Positions 34,091 through 43,206 of a stretch of DNA of 64,000 nucleotides are shown here, piece after piece. Origin of the DNA: JALHUB01 sp963719465 (GTDB lineage: Bacteria; Chloroflexota; Dehalococcoidia; DSTF01; JALHUB01); contig OY970386.1 of NCBI GenBank assembly GCA_963719465.1, forward strand, positions 2,170,001-2,234,000. The letters run 5' to 3'. Both the position numbers and the translations under genes were made by a program. The notes under the pieces were generated by a model. It was not told where the DNA came from. It searched no databases and worked only from the letters and a program-made list of their open reading frames with translations. Positions within the stretch are counted from its first letter, which is position 1; every line of letters starts with the position of its first letter.

Positions 34091-35257
34091 TCAGTCCTTG
34101 CGCCCCAGAATCGTCACCGAGCACACCGACCCCGGCCCACCCAGGTTGTGCGCCAGCCCCAGCCGGGCGTCCTTCACCTGCGCCCCGTCGGCCCGCCCCT
34201 GCAACTGCTTCGTAATCTCGTACAGCATCCGACACCCCGTCGCGCCGATGGGATGCCCGAAGCACTTGAGCCCGCCTGACGCGTTCACCGGCAGGTCCCC
34301 GTCCACCTCGCTGCGACCCTCCGCCACGAACGCCGCCCCTTGCCCCTGCTCGCAGAAGCCCAGGTCCTGGTAATTGAGTATCTCCGTGATGCTGAAGCAG
34401 TCGTGCACCTCCGCCAGGTCGATCTCCTTCACCGGGTCCGTGATGCCCGCCTCAGCGTAGGCCGCCCTGGCCGCGTCCTGCGTTGCCGTGAAGCCCAGAA
34501 AATCCGTCGAGTTCGAGAACATCGGCCGGCCTGAGGACACCGCCAGCGCGTTTGCCTTCACCAGCACGTAGTCGTCCTTGTGCTTGCTCTGCTCCGCTAT
34601 CTCCGGACGCGTGATCACCAGCGCCGCCGACCCGTCGGACATCGCGCAGCAGTCGAAGCGTCCCAGCGGCCAGGCGATCATCGGTGCCGAAAGCGCCTCC
34701 TCCATCGTAATCTCGCGCCGGAAGTGCGCCTTCGGGTGTTTGGCGCCGTTCTTGTGGTTCTTCACCGCAACGCGCGCCAGGTCCTCCTTAGTCCAGCCGT
34801 ACTGGTAGAAGCAGCGCGTCGCCGCCAGCGCGAACAACGCCGGCGCGCTCGCCGTGCCGAACACCGGATGGCTGAAGCCCTGCATCGGCAGGCCGGAGCT
34901 GCCTGTGTCCATTAGCTTCTCCACGCCGGCCGCGATTGCGACGTCGTACACGCCGGAAGCGACCGCATAGCAGGCGTTGCGGAAGGCGTCCATTCCCGAC
35001 GCGCAGTAGTTCTCGACGCGCGTCACCGGGATGCCGAAAAGCTTCATCGGATCGGAGAAGGTATTCCCGCTAAGCCCAGTAAACGGATAGAGCACGCCGA
35101 CCCACGCCGCCTGCACGTCCCGCCGCGAAACACCCGCATCGTCCAGCGCCTCGTACCCCGCCTCGACGACCAGGTCCTCGACGTCCTTGTCCCAAAGCTC
35201 GCCGAACTTGGTGCAACCGACGCCGATAATGGCGACCCTGTCCCTTATGCTTCCCAT
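34091..35257 (-). CDS. Thiolase family protein (acetyl-CoA acetyltransferase/SCP-x type)
   Basis: 388 residues, ATG with AAGGAGGAG upstream. The nucleophile is seen in VENYCASGMDAFRNA (Cys near 84) and the C-terminal acid-base motif in GGLKCFGHPIGATGCRM. The conserved His of the NExH position appears as DLAEVHDCF, which is typical of the non-condensing-type SCP-x/archaeal acetyl-CoA acetyltransferase branch. The next gene upstream is a HMG-CoA synthase-like/OB-fold fusion, and in archaea such thiolase, HMGS and DUF35 proteins form one complex. The substrate cannot be set from sequence. Confidence 0.87.
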   Translation of the reverse strand: MGSIRDRVAIIGVGCTKFGELWDKDVEDLVVEAGYEALDDAGVSRRDVQAAWVGVLYPFTGLSGNTFSDPMKLFGIPVTRVENYCASGMDAFRNACYAVASGVYDVAIAAGVEKLMDTGSSGLPMQGFSHPVFGTASAPALFALAATRCFYQYGWTKEDLARVAVKNHKNGAKHPKAHFRREITMEEALSAPMIAWPLGRFDCCAMSDGSAALVITRPEIAEQSKHKDDYVLVKANALAVSSGRPMFSNSTDFLGFTATQDAARAAYAEAGITDPVKEIDLAEVHDCFSITEILNYQDLGFCEQGQGAAFVAEGRSEVDGDLPVNASGGLKCFGHPIGATGCRMLYEITKQLQGRADGAQVKDARLGLAHNLGGPGSVCSVTILGRKD

Positions 35258-35315
35258 TGCCTTCTCCTCCTTGCTCGACCTCGCGTCTTTGCGGACGACG
35301 GGAAAAGAGCGCCTT

Positions 35316-35340
35316 GTAGGGGAGGTCTTTAGACCTCCCG
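35316..35340. repeat. GTAG-type palindromic intergenic repeat
   Basis: GTAG followed by the arms GGGAGGTC and GACCTCCC around the loop TTTA. Confidence 0.55.
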
Positions 35341-35350
35341 CGCTTACAAC

Positions 35351-36766
35351 CTACGCGCCTGCCGTAAGGACCGGCCGCGCCTTCCAGTAATAGTTGTGGA
35401 AATTCGCCCCTTCGTGCAGCCGCCGGAACAGCACCTCGACCGGCAGCCCCACCTTCACCTCGTTCGGGTCGGCGTCCGTTATCTCCAGGAACACGCGCCC
35501 GCCGCCCTCCAGGTCGATGACCATCCGCGCCACCGGCACGTTCAGGTACTGCCCGCCCGACAGATGGTCCAGCGTGAATGTGTACACCTTCCCCCGCCGC
35601 GACAGCTTCACCGGCTCCACGTTGTCCTTCTGACCGCATTCCGCGCAAACTCGCGGCGGCGGATACTGCACGACGCCGCAGCTCCGGCAGCGCCCGCCGA
35701 CGAGCGTCAGCTCCTGCCGCGCGTCCCGCCAGTAAGTTACCGGTGATCCGTCGGCCGGCGGCGTCTCGCGCTCTGTCAGCCCGCGGAAGTGCACGTACGA
35801 CGTATAGTTCGGCAGCGGCCGCTTCTCCGCCAGGTGGCCCGCCAGCCCCTTGCGACCCGCCGCCTTCGGCATCTCCGCCGTCACCTCCAGCAGCAGCGCG
35901 TCGGCGCCATCGCCGTGGTCGAGGACGAGCATTCGCTCCCCGGCCTTCGCCTGTTCGAGCGCGCCCGCCAGCATCATCAGCGCCAGCGCCGCACCCGGGC
36001 TTCCGACCGAGAAGAACAGCGTGTCCTGAAGCTGAGTCGGCGCGATTCCCAGCGCTTTCGCCACGGCCACGTGCGCCCGCGGGTCCGACGACGTGATAAC
36101 TGCCTTCGCCAGGTCCGCCCCCGCTACGCCCGCCTTCTCCAGCAGCGCCTTGCCCGCCGCGATTGCGCTCGTGCCGTAGCCGCGCTCCGTCTCGACCTTC
36201 GACTCGAATGACCTGACGTAGCGGTCCTCGCTGCGACGCCACGGCCCGACCTGCTCGCCGGCCAGCGAGTACGTCGCCTTGATTTCAACCGGCCCGTCTT
36301 TCGCGATGAGAACCGCGCCCGCGCCGTCACCGAAGAGCTGCTCCGCCATCGACTCCGGCTCGCCGACGCGACAATCGCCCGCAACCACCAGCACGCTTCT
36401 CGCCGAGCCGCTGTCGACCGCGTCCATCGCCGCCCGCATCGCCGTCGTCGCCGCCCGCAGCGAGCCGGTGAAGTCGGCCGTATTGATGTCCCGCCGCAGG
36501 TCCAGCGCCGCCGCGATTACGCCCGCGCACTGCTTCTCCAGATAGGGCGCTGTCGTAGTGGCGAAGAACAGTCCGTCTATGCCCGCCGGGTCGATGCCCG
36601 CCAGACAGTCCAGGCCGGCTGCCACCGCCATCGTCAGGCTGTCCTCGTCGGCATTCGCGACCGCCCGCTCGCCCGGCGCCGCGGGAATGCCCCAGGCGTC
36701 GCCGATCTGTTGTCGTGACAGGCGGTAGAGCGGTACGTATGCCCCAGTCGCTGCGATGAGCGCCAT
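35351..36766 (-). CDS. HMG-CoA synthase-like domain fused to Zn-ribbon/OB-fold (DUF35)
   Basis: 471 residues, ATG with AAAGGAG upstream. Residues 1-340 have the thiolase-like fold of HMG-CoA synthase (start MALIAATGAYVPLYRL, AEQLFGDGAGAVLIA). The nucleophile region reads NTADFTGSLRAATTAM and has no cysteine. Residues about 345-471 are a rubredoxin-like zinc ribbon (CRSCGVVQYPPPRVCAEC) and an OB-fold. The family's Zn-ribbon/OB-fold proteins tether thiolase and synthase partners. So this protein may serve a scaffold or a different acyl reaction and not classical HMG-CoA synthesis. Confidence 0.82.
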   Translation of the reverse strand: MALIAATGAYVPLYRLSRQQIGDAWGIPAAPGERAVANADEDSLTMAVAAGLDCLAGIDPAGIDGLFFATTTAPYLEKQCAGVIAAALDLRRDINTADFTGSLRAATTAMRAAMDAVDSGSARSVLVVAGDCRVGEPESMAEQLFGDGAGAVLIAKDGPVEIKATYSLAGEQVGPWRRSEDRYVRSFESKVETERGYGTSAIAAGKALLEKAGVAGADLAKAVITSSDPRAHVAVAKALGIAPTQLQDTLFFSVGSPGAALALMMLAGALEQAKAGERMLVLDHGDGADALLLEVTAEMPKAAGRKGLAGHLAEKRPLPNYTSYVHFRGLTERETPPADGSPVTYWRDARQELTLVGGRCRSCGVVQYPPPRVCAECGQKDNVEPVKLSRRGKVYTFTLDHLSGGQYLNVPVARMVIDLEGGGRVFLEITDADPNEVKVGLPVEVLFRRLHEGANFHNYYWKARPVLTAGA

Positions 36767-36806
36767 ATCCGGCTCCTTTCTTAGGCGCCTCGGCCCTGTA
36801 ACCCGC

Positions 36807-36829
36807 GTAGGTCGGGCGTCCCGCCCGAC
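36807..36829. repeat. GTAG-type palindromic intergenic repeat
   Basis: GTAG followed by the arms GTCGGGCG and CGCCCGAC around a three-base loop. Confidence 0.55.
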
Positions 36830-36851
36830 ACGCGCTGTTCTTCCACGGCGG

Positions 36852-37061
36852 TTAGTACCTGATCAGGCAGCAAACGTGCAGCGTGGGGGCGAAGTAGGCG
36901 GCGAAGAAGTCGTCCCAGTAGGGGTCATCGAAGAGGAAGCCTTCTTCCTCCTTCGACGCCGCTTCGCTGTCTTTGGAAACGACGGTCTTGCCGCGCTCGC
37001 CCAACCGACCCTTCGCCACCTTCGCCTTCGACGCCCTCTTCCGAAGCCGCTTGGCTCCCAT
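36852..37061 (-). CDS. Small hypothetical protein, basic N-terminus and acidic-aromatic C-terminus
   Basis: 69 residues, ATG with GAGGAAAAAGC upstream, a good ribosome binding site. The first 30 residues are rich in Lys and Arg (MGAKRLRKRASKAKVAKGR), followed by an acidic, aromatic block (EEEGFLFDDPYWDDFFAAYF) and a hydrophobic end with two cysteines. I do not recognise it. The charge pattern and the start site make it more likely to be real than the other open frames of this gap. Confidence 0.5.
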   Translation of the reverse strand: MGAKRLRKRASKAKVAKGRLGERGKTVVSKDSEAASKEEEGFLFDDPYWDDFFAAYFAPTLHVCCLIRY

Positions 37062-37228
37062 GCTTTTTCCTCATCCCCTTCGCGGGAAAACCAATGTAAT
37101 CCTTGCCGCACTCGGATACAACATTGGATCGAGTACTTACGATTGGGCAGCTTGAGACCGCAGGTGCTGATGGCTGGAGGTAGCGAAAGAGCCCAGCAGC
37201 TTCCGCGAGACCAAATAGGTCAGCGCTC

Positions 37229-37268
37229 GTAGCCGAGACTTTGTAGCCGAGACTTTCCAGTCTCGGCG
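37229..37268. repeat. GTAG-type palindromic intergenic repeat, partly duplicated
   Basis: A 15-base unit (GTAGCCGAGACTTT) occurs twice in tandem. The second copy pairs CCGAGACT with AGTCTCGG around TTCC. It lies about 25 bases past the stop of the minus-strand cNMP-domain gene. Confidence 0.55.
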
Positions 37269-37292
37269 GGGCGTCTTGCCCCTGTGCCGCCT

Positions 37293-37718
37293 TTAGGGCA
37301 TGTCCTGTTGCAGCTTCCGCAGTCGGCGGCTTAGCACCGGCAGCATCTGCACCGCAATGTGCGGGTTCGAACGCAGCTCCGCCACAAAGTCCCAGCGCGA
37401 AAGCACCAGGCACTCCGTGTCCTCGCTGGCGATGACGCTCGCGGACCGCGGATAGGAGTCGAGCAGCGCCATCTCGCCGAAAAAGTCGCCGACGGTCAGG
37501 CTCGCCAGCGCCGTCTGGCTCTTCCCGTCGCCGCCGCGCATGACGTTCACCCGCCCCTTCGTGATCAGGTAGAAGGCGACCGCGTCCTCGCCTTCCTTGA
37601 CGATCACGTCGCCCTGCTTGTAGGCCCGCGTTATTGTTGCCGAGGCCAGCCGCTTCAGGTCCCGACGGCTAAGCTCGGAGAAAAGGGAGGCGCCTGCCAG
37701 TACGTCTTCCGGGTACAT
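37293..37718 (-). CDS. Cyclic nucleotide-binding domain protein
   Basis: 141 residues from the ATG at 37718, preceded by AAGGAGCGAAAG; an earlier GTG-type start at 37760 lacks a site. It is a single cNMP-binding beta barrel with the phosphate-binding cassette FFGEMALLDSYPRSASVIA and the usual ending WDFVAELRSNPHIAVQ. The conserved Glu and Arg of the cassette are present, so it may bind cAMP or a similar ligand. There is no DNA-binding domain, so it is not a CRP-type regulator by itself. Confidence 0.88.
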   Translation of the reverse strand: MYPEDVLAGASLFSELSRRDLKRLASATITRAYKQGDVIVKEGEDAVAFYLITKGRVNVMRGGDGKSQTALASLTVGDFFGEMALLDSYPRSASVIASEDTECLVLSRWDFVAELRSNPHIAVQMLPVLSRRLRKLQQDMP

Positions 37719-37893
37719 CTTTCGCTCCTTATGTTCTTGCTTTACCGCGTCACTATACAACAGCCTCGCCGTCGCAGCCAGCCGCTCGTTGACGGCCGTT
37801 CCCGTTTTGGCCGCAACGGTATACTATGGCGACATCGATACCCGCATCTCGGCAGGGCAGTACTTGACATAACATCAAGGGGGTCACCGACAA

Positions 37894-39106
37894 ATGAAGC
37901 CACGCGCCATTGCCGACAGGGTCCTGGCGCTGGGCGCCGTCGACTGGGACCGACGCCTCTTCGATTCGCTCATCCCGCTCCCCGACGGCACCAGCTACAA
38001 CGCCTACGTCGTTCAGGGCAGCGAAAAGACCGTCCTCCTCGACGCCGTCGACCCATCGAAGCGGGAAGTGCTGCTCGACCAGCTCGACGGCCTGCCGCCC
38101 ATCGACCTCGTCGTCTCCCACCACGCGGAGCAGGACCACTCCGGCGTCCTTCCCGACGTTCCTCGCGCGCTATCCCGCCGCAAAGCTCGTCGCCTCCACC
38201 AAGGCGAAAGGAATGCTGCTCGACCTCCTGGAGCTTTCGGAAGAGCGCGTGGTCACCGTCGAGGACGGTGAAGAGCTTTCGCTCGGCGACAAGACGCTTC
38301 GCTTCCACTACATGCCCTACGTCCACTGGCCCGAGACGATGGTCACCTGGCTGCCGCAGGACCGCATCCTCTTCACCTGCGACTTCTTCGGCTCGCATCT
38401 CGCGACCTCCGACCTCTACGCCGACGAAGCCGCCGTCTACGAGCCCGCCAAGCGCTACTACGCTGAGATCATGATGCCGTTCCGCCGCGCCATCGCCAGG
38501 CATCTCGAGACGGTGCGCGAGATCGACCCGGCGGTCATCGCCCCCAGCCACGGCCCGATCTACAAGCGTCCCGCCTTCATCATCGACGCCTACGAGGACT
38601 GGGTTTCCGCGCCGCCGAAGAACATGGCGGTGCTACCTTACATAACGATGCACGGCAGCACGGGGCTGATGGTCGACCACCTCGTGACCGCCCTCGTCGA
38701 GCGCAACGTCAGCGTCGACCAGTTCAATCTCGTCGCCACCGACATCGGCAAGCTCGCCGTTGCTCTGGTCGACGCCGCCACGCTCGTCGTAGCCACGCCT
38801 ACCGTGCTCGGCGGCCCGCACCCGACGGTCCTCGGCGCCGTCCACCTCGCCGCTGCCCTTAACCCCAAGCTGCGATTCGCCGCCGTCATCGGCTCGTACG
38901 GCTGGGGCGGCAAGTCAGTCGAGCAAATCGCGGCCGTCATCTCCCGCAGCGACATAGAGATGCTCGACCCCGTTCTCTGCAAGGGCCTGCCGCGCCAGGC
39001 CGATTTCGCCGCTCTGGATAGCCTCGCCGATGCAATCGCGACCAGGCATCGTTCGTTGGACTTGCGTGAGGACGAGCATGGCCCCCGACCGTCCGTTTTC
39101 GAGTAG
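37894..39106 (+). CDS. Flavodiiron protein (FprA type), frameshifted
   Basis: About 403 residues if the frame is repaired. The first 90 residues (ATG at 37894) carry the beta-lactamase-like fold with the diiron ligands HHAEQDHSG. After GVLP near 38155 the homologous reading moves one frame (PTFLARYPAAKLVAS). It continues with further ligands (FTCDFFGSH, APSHGPIYKRP) and a flavodoxin domain (TMHGSTGLMVDHL) to the stop at 39106. One extra C in a CCC run would explain it. Family role: reduction of O2 or NO to protect anaerobes. It may be a sequencing error or a true pseudogene. Confidence 0.85.
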
Positions 39107-39146
39107 CGCGCGGGCCTGAGGCCGACGACGAACAGCCTCTTCCCAC

Positions 39147-39169
39147 GTAGAGCGGGCATCTTGCCCGCT
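39147..39169. repeat. GTAG-type palindromic intergenic repeat
   Basis: GTAG followed by the arms AGCGGGC and GCCCGCT around ATCTT. A degenerate copy (GTAGAGCGGGCGTCTTGA) starts near 40432. Confidence 0.55.
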
Positions 39170-39184
39170 GAAAGGAGAACCGAC

Positions 39185-40417
39185 ATGGAAAGCCTTCTCA
39201 CCGACGACCAGCGCAGCTTTCGCGACGAGGTCCGCGACTTCGTCAAGAGCGTCCCCCGGCAGCTCCTCCTCGACATGGACGCCAACGTCGCTCCCTACCC
39301 CAAGCAGTTCCTGGAGGAGGGCGGACGGCGCAACCTCCTCGGCCTGCGCTTTCCCAAGAAGTACGGCGGCCGCGGCCTCGGCTGGAAGGAGGAGATGGTC
39401 GCCCTCGAGGAGATCGGCGTCCTCAGCACCAGCCTGCCCTGCCTCTACAGCCTCGTCAGCATCGCCGGCGAAGCCGTCACCCACTTCGGCACGCCCGAGC
39501 AGAACGAGCGCTGGCTGCGTCCCACCCTTGCCGGCCAGCTTGCAGTCGCCGAAGCCCTCACCGAGCCCCGCGGCGGCTCCGACTTCTTCGGCGCCGCCAC
39601 TCGCGCCCGCCGCGACGGCGATTGCTGGCTCCTCAACGGCCAGAAGCGCTTCATCGTCGGCGCGGAGGGGGCCGACTACTTCTTCGCCTACGCCCGCACC
39701 TCGGAGACCGCTCCCCCGCACGAGTCCATCAGCTCCTTCCTTGTCGAGCGTGGGCCCGGCGTCGAAGTCCACCACGTCTACGGCCTCATGGGGATGCGCG
39801 GCGGCGGCACCGGTCGCGTCTACTTCCGCGACGCCCGCGTGCCGGTCGAAAACCTCGTCGGCCCCGAGAACGGCGGCGCCATCGTCTTCAACCAGATGAT
39901 GATCCCGGAGCGCATGACCAGCGCCGGCGGCGCCGTCGGCATGGCCCGCGCCGCCATCGAGATCGCCGCCCGCTACGCCGACCAGCGCAAGGCCTTCGGA
40001 CAGAAGATCCGCCGCTTCGAAGGCGTCAGCTTCATGATCGCCGACAGCATCACCCAGCTCGACGCCGCCCGCGCCCTCAACTACGCCGCCGCCCACGCCA
40101 TCGACAGCGGCGACGACCCCGGCCGCGTCCGCCGCCTCGTCTCCGAGGCCAAGAAGTTCGCCACCGACATGGCGTGGAAGGTCACCAACGACGCCATGCA
40201 GGTCATGGGCGGCATCGGCTACACCAACGTCTACCCCATCGAGCGCCTTCTCCGCGATGCCCGCCTCCTCATGATCTGGACCGGCACCAACGAGATCATG
40301 AACCTGCTCATCCAGCACGAGTACTACACGGAGCTTGGCCGTCCCGCGCCGCTTATGCGCGACGTCGAAGCCGACGCCGCCGGCTGGGAGCTCCCCGACG
40401 AAAAGGTCTACGAGTAG
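39185..40417 (+). CDS. Acyl-CoA dehydrogenase family protein
   Basis: 410 residues from the ATG at 39185 with AAAGGAGAACC upstream. Domain order is N-terminal helices (LTDDQRSFRDEVRDFVKS), central beta domain (AVAEALTEPRGGSDF, the usual FAD-side motif) and C-terminal four-helix bundle (RKAFGQKIRRFEGVSF, then QVMGGIGYTNVYPIERLLRD, given in part). The loop IWTGTNEIMNLLIQHEYY holds the Glu often used as catalytic base. It oxidises an acyl-CoA at the alpha-beta bond with FAD. The substrate chain type is not evident. Confidence 0.93.
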   Translation: MESLLTDDQRSFRDEVRDFVKSVPRQLLLDMDANVAPYPKQFLEEGGRRNLLGLRFPKKYGGRGLGWKEEMVALEEIGVLSTSLPCLYSLVSIAGEAVTHFGTPEQNERWLRPTLAGQLAVAEALTEPRGGSDFFGAATRARRDGDCWLLNGQKRFIVGAEGADYFFAYARTSETAPPHESISSFLVERGPGVEVHHVYGLMGMRGGGTGRVYFRDARVPVENLVGPENGGAIVFNQMMIPERMTSAGGAVGMARAAIEIAARYADQRKAFGQKIRRFEGVSFMIADSITQLDAARALNYAAAHAIDSGDDPGRVRRLVSEAKKFATDMAWKVTNDAMQVMGGIGYTNVYPIERLLRDARLLMIWTGTNEIMNLLIQHEYYTELGRPAPLMRDVEADAAGWELPDEKVYE

Positions 40418-40463
40418 CGGCCGCTGCCTCCCGTAGAGCGGGCGTCTTGATTCGAACGTCGCG

Positions 40464-41327
40464 CTACCCCGGCTGCGGCGAACACCCCGGCACGAACCGC
40501 GCCCGACGCTGCGCCGCCTCGTTCACCATGTGGAACAACAGTCCCAGGCTTGCCACCGCGATCGTGGCGCTCCCCAGCTCAATCCCAGCGCTCTCGATCA
40601 GCGTTGGCCCTGTCTGGCTGTTGAAGATATCCCAGAAAGCGTGGAATAGCACCGCCGCCGCGAACGCCAGAGCTACCGGCAGGTTGATGACGCGTCGACC
40701 CGCCTTCTCCCGCTCTCGCCAGAGAACCGCGCACACCAGTCCCGTCCAGGCGCCGTGCCCCGCCGGCGACAGCAGCCCCCGCACGATCAGCGTCGTGTCC
40801 ACGTTGCCTATCCCGCCGGACCCCTGCGCCGCCGCGAACCCGTAGCCGATCGTCTCCAGCGCCGCAAAGCCCATTCCCGCCGCCACGCCGAAGATCACCC
40901 CGTCCGCCTGCGAGCAGTACCGCCCGTGGAAGTAAATGCCGAGGGGAATGATCAGCTTCGCGCTCTCCTCGATTACCCCCACGCCGAACAGCTGCGCCGC
41001 CCCTAGGCTCCGCAGCGTCGCGTACTCCAGCACGGCGGCCACCGTCACACCGAGCGCGCCTCCCCATAGGAAGCACGTCGTCACCACCCCCGACGGAATG
41101 TCCCGCCCCGGCTCGCGCTCGAACACGTACGAAACGAACGCGACCGGCACGACGAACGCGCCGACGATTATGGCCTCCGGAATATAGGTGCGGCTATCCG
41201 TGCTCCTGACGAGCGCAGTGAGAATAAAGAACACGGCCGTCCCGCCGACGAGAAAGCGGAAAGAGTTGCGCCGGTATAAGGGGACTGTGTGATTCGAAGG
41301 CGGCAGTGGCGGCATCTGGCTTTCCAT
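40464..41327 (-). CDS. PrsW family intramembrane metalloprotease
   Basis: 287 residues, about eight membrane helices. The PrsW motifs are present: GVGVIEESAKL (paired glutamates), DGVIFGVAAGMGFAALETIGY (given in part), and two histidine-containing helices, SPAGHGAWTG and FHAFWD. The EE and HH pairs form the metal site. In Bacillus PrsW starts cleavage of an anti-sigma factor; a target here is unknown. A -10 box (GGTATAAT, minus strand, 41411-41418) provides its promoter. Confidence 0.88.
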   Translation of the reverse strand: MESQMPPLPPSNHTVPLYRRNSFRFLVGGTAVFFILTALVRSTDSRTYIPEAIIVGAFVVPVAFVSYVFEREPGRDIPSGVVTTCFLWGGALGVTVAAVLEYATLRSLGAAQLFGVGVIEESAKLIIPLGIYFHGRYCSQADGVIFGVAAGMGFAALETIGYGFAAAQGSGGIGNVDTTLIVRGLLSPAGHGAWTGLVCAVLWREREKAGRRVINLPVALAFAAAVLFHAFWDIFNSQTGPTLIESAGIELGSATIAVASLGLLFHMVNEAAQRRARFVPGCSPQPG

Positions 41328-41445
41328 CCACCCCTCCCATCCTGAGTTACTGGCGGAGAGCCCCGACCCATGCCGAAAAGGATACTCGAACCGGTTCCCT
41401 CCGTACCTAAATTATACCATCTGAGGCGGCCCTCGATTCGCATGC

Positions 41446-41451
41446 TATAAT
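41446..41451 (+). promoter_or_regulatory. -10 element directly before the cyclase gene; leaderless
   Basis: A perfect TATAAT ends eight bases before the ATG at 41459, and no ribosome binding site can fit. The transcript would begin near the start codon. A minus-strand TATAAT (41411-41416) faces the other way for the PrsW gene. Confidence 0.6.
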
Positions 41452-41458
41452 CTCAGAG

Positions 41459-42091
41459 ATGGAGGCCTTCGACATCTCGATGCCGCTGCGGCCCGGGATG
41501 ATCATCTATCCCGGCGACGCCCCGCTGCGCATCGCACGCTCCCACTCCATCACCCGCGGCGACGCCTACAACCTCACGACCCTCCAGCTCGGCGCCCACG
41601 CCGGCACCCACGTCGACGCGCCTCTCCACTTCATCGAAGGCGCCCCTGACGTGACCGCCCTGCCGCTCGGAGCGCTCATCGGCGCCGCGCACGTCATCGA
41701 CGCCACCGCCATCACAACCGACATTGACGCCGCCGTCCTCCAGCGCCTGGCGATCCCACCGTTCGCCCGCCGCCTCCTCTTCAAGACGACGAACTCGCTC
41801 CTCTGGGACCGGCCCGACTTCTCGAGCGACTTCATCGGCATTACCGCCGACGCTGCCCGCCTCCTCGTCTCGAAAGGCCTGGAGCTGATCGGCATGGACT
41901 ACCTCTCCATCGCGCCGCAGGCCGACCCTGAGCCCACGCATCGCGTTCTCCTCGAAGCTGGCGTCATCGTCCTTGAAGGCATCGACCTTCGTCACGTCAG
42001 CCCCGGCGAGTACGAGCTCGTTTGCCTGCCGCTGCGCATCCCCGGCAGCGACGGCGCTCCCGCCCGCGCCGTCCTCCTCAAGCGCGACTGA
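41459..42091 (+). CDS. Cyclase family protein (kynurenine formamidase-like)
   Basis: 210 residues. The metal-binding motif HxGTHxDxPxHF is complete as GAHAGTHVDAPLHF near residue 46, and the usual fold elements follow (GMDYLSIAPQADPEPTHRVL, EGIDLRHVSPGEYELV; in part). Family enzymes hydrolyse formamides or cyclic amides with a metal pair. The true substrate may differ from N-formylkynurenine, since no tryptophan-degradation genes are near. The start is fixed by the leaderless promoter. Confidence 0.92.
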   Translation: MEAFDISMPLRPGMIIYPGDAPLRIARSHSITRGDAYNLTTLQLGAHAGTHVDAPLHFIEGAPDVTALPLGALIGAAHVIDATAITTDIDAAVLQRLAIPPFARRLLFKTTNSLLWDRPDFSSDFIGITADAARLLVSKGLELIGMDYLSIAPQADPEPTHRVLLEAGVIVLEGIDLRHVSPGEYELVCLPLRIPGSDGAPARAVLLKRD

Positions 42092-42201
42092 CCTCTCCTG
42101 CTGCGGTTTCACCCATCCTTCACGCGAACCCGACCCCGCGTCATCACGACAGCACATCTCCCGGTCAGAATGATGAGATCATCGGCGAAAGGAGAACTCT
42201 C

Positions 42202-42498
42202 ATGATCTACGTCGCGAACCTGACCTGGAAGCCTGGAATAACCGGTGAGCTGATGGACGAAGCCCTGAAGCGTCGCGCCGAATACGAATTCCCTGCCGGC
42301 CTGAAGCGCCTGGGCGAATACTGGCCCGCCGGCCCGATCATCGTCACCCTCATCTTCGAGGCCGACAGCTTCGCGCCCGTCTTCCAGCTCGTATCCGACT
42401 GGCAGGACGTCTTCGATGTCGCCGTCTACCCGGCCACCACCGCCGAGGAGGGCCTCGCGCTCGGCGTAGAGGCCATGCAGCGGCGCAAGGCTGCCTAG
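42202..42498 (+). CDS. Small ferredoxin-like-fold protein (DUF3303-like)
   Basis: 98 residues from the ATG at 42202 with AAAGGAGAAC upstream. The sequence (MIYVANLTWKPGITGELMDE, then PIIVTLIFEADSFAPVFQLV) has the alternating beta-alpha-beta pattern of dimeric alpha/beta-barrel proteins, and resembles DUF3303. There are no cysteines and no catalytic motif that I can name. It lies 110 bases after the cyclase gene. Confidence 0.75.
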   Translation: MIYVANLTWKPGITGELMDEALKRRAEYEFPAGLKRLGEYWPAGPIIVTLIFEADSFAPVFQLVSDWQDVFDVAVYPATTAEEGLALGVEAMQRRKAA

Positions 42499-42547
42499 AG
42501 CCCGTCCCGCGGTCGGGGCAGAGGGACGCTAGAAGGGTTTCTCGGCG

Positions 42548-43087
42548 CTAAGGCGACGGCTGCGGAATGCCGACGGCTCCGCTGGCCCCGCTCGACGCCT
42601 GGTACTGAAGCTCCAGCGGGTCGTTGCCGTTCGGAAGCGGGAAGACCACGAAGCCTCGCAGCGACTGGCCTGCCGCAATGCTTTCGTTAGAGCCGATCAA
42701 GGGGCTGGGGCCCTGCGTGATCGCCGGCGCATGAAGGAGACTCTCCTTGTCTTCGAGGCGGAAGTCGAGCAGGTTCAGCATATAGTTTGCTTCGCCCGTG
42801 TTCTTGGCCGTCACGTCAACAGCGACATAGTGGGTGCCGGGTGCGGCCGGCAAATTGCTATCGGTGTAGGAGCGGGCCCCGTTCACGCTGATCAGCAGGT
42901 CGCCGATCTGCGCCTGGCTGGGAACCGCTGTCTGACCGCTTGGCGCAGCCGTTACCGAAATCGTAGCGACAGCAGTTGCCGTCGAGACCGCCGGCGGCGT
43001 CGAGACGGTCTTCTTGCCGCTGCCGCCGCAGGCCGAGGCCTGAAGCGCCGCCAGCGTCAGCATCAGCGAGATCAGGAGAATCCGCAT
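42548..43087 (-). CDS. Lipoprotein with DUF4352-like domain
   Basis: 179 residues from the ATG at 43087. The signal peptide ends in a lipobox (LQASAC, Cys near 20), followed by a Ser/Thr/Val-rich linker and a domain of about 120 residues (YVAVDVTAKNTGEANYMLNL, LVLPLPNGNDP-like FVVFPLPNGNDPLELQYQ) that matches the Ig-like DUF4352 pattern. It is membrane-anchored outside. The role is unknown. Confidence 0.82.
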   Translation of the reverse strand: MRILLISLMLTLAALQASACGGSGKKTVSTPPAVSTATAVATISVTAAPSGQTAVPSQAQIGDLLISVNGARSYTDSNLPAAPGTHYVAVDVTAKNTGEANYMLNLLDFRLEDKESLLHAPAITQGPSPLIGSNESIAAGQSLRGFVVFPLPNGNDPLELQYQASSGASGAVGIPQPSP

Positions 43088-43121
43088 CACACGTCCATAC
43101 GTCCGTTGCCGCCCAATATGA

Positions 43122-43151
43122 CGGGCTCCGCCTTGGTCTTGACGGAGCCCG
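43122..43151 (-). terminator. Hairpin terminator of the third TPT gene
   Basis: CGGGCTCCG pairs with CGGAGCCCG (nine perfect pairs) and lies 56 bases past the minus-strand stop at 43207. The T-tract is weak on this strand. Confidence 0.5.
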
Positions 43152-43206
43152 CTAGTCTAGTTTTGAAATCCGACGAAGCTCACTACCCTCGTCCCGGGTA
43201 AAGAGC

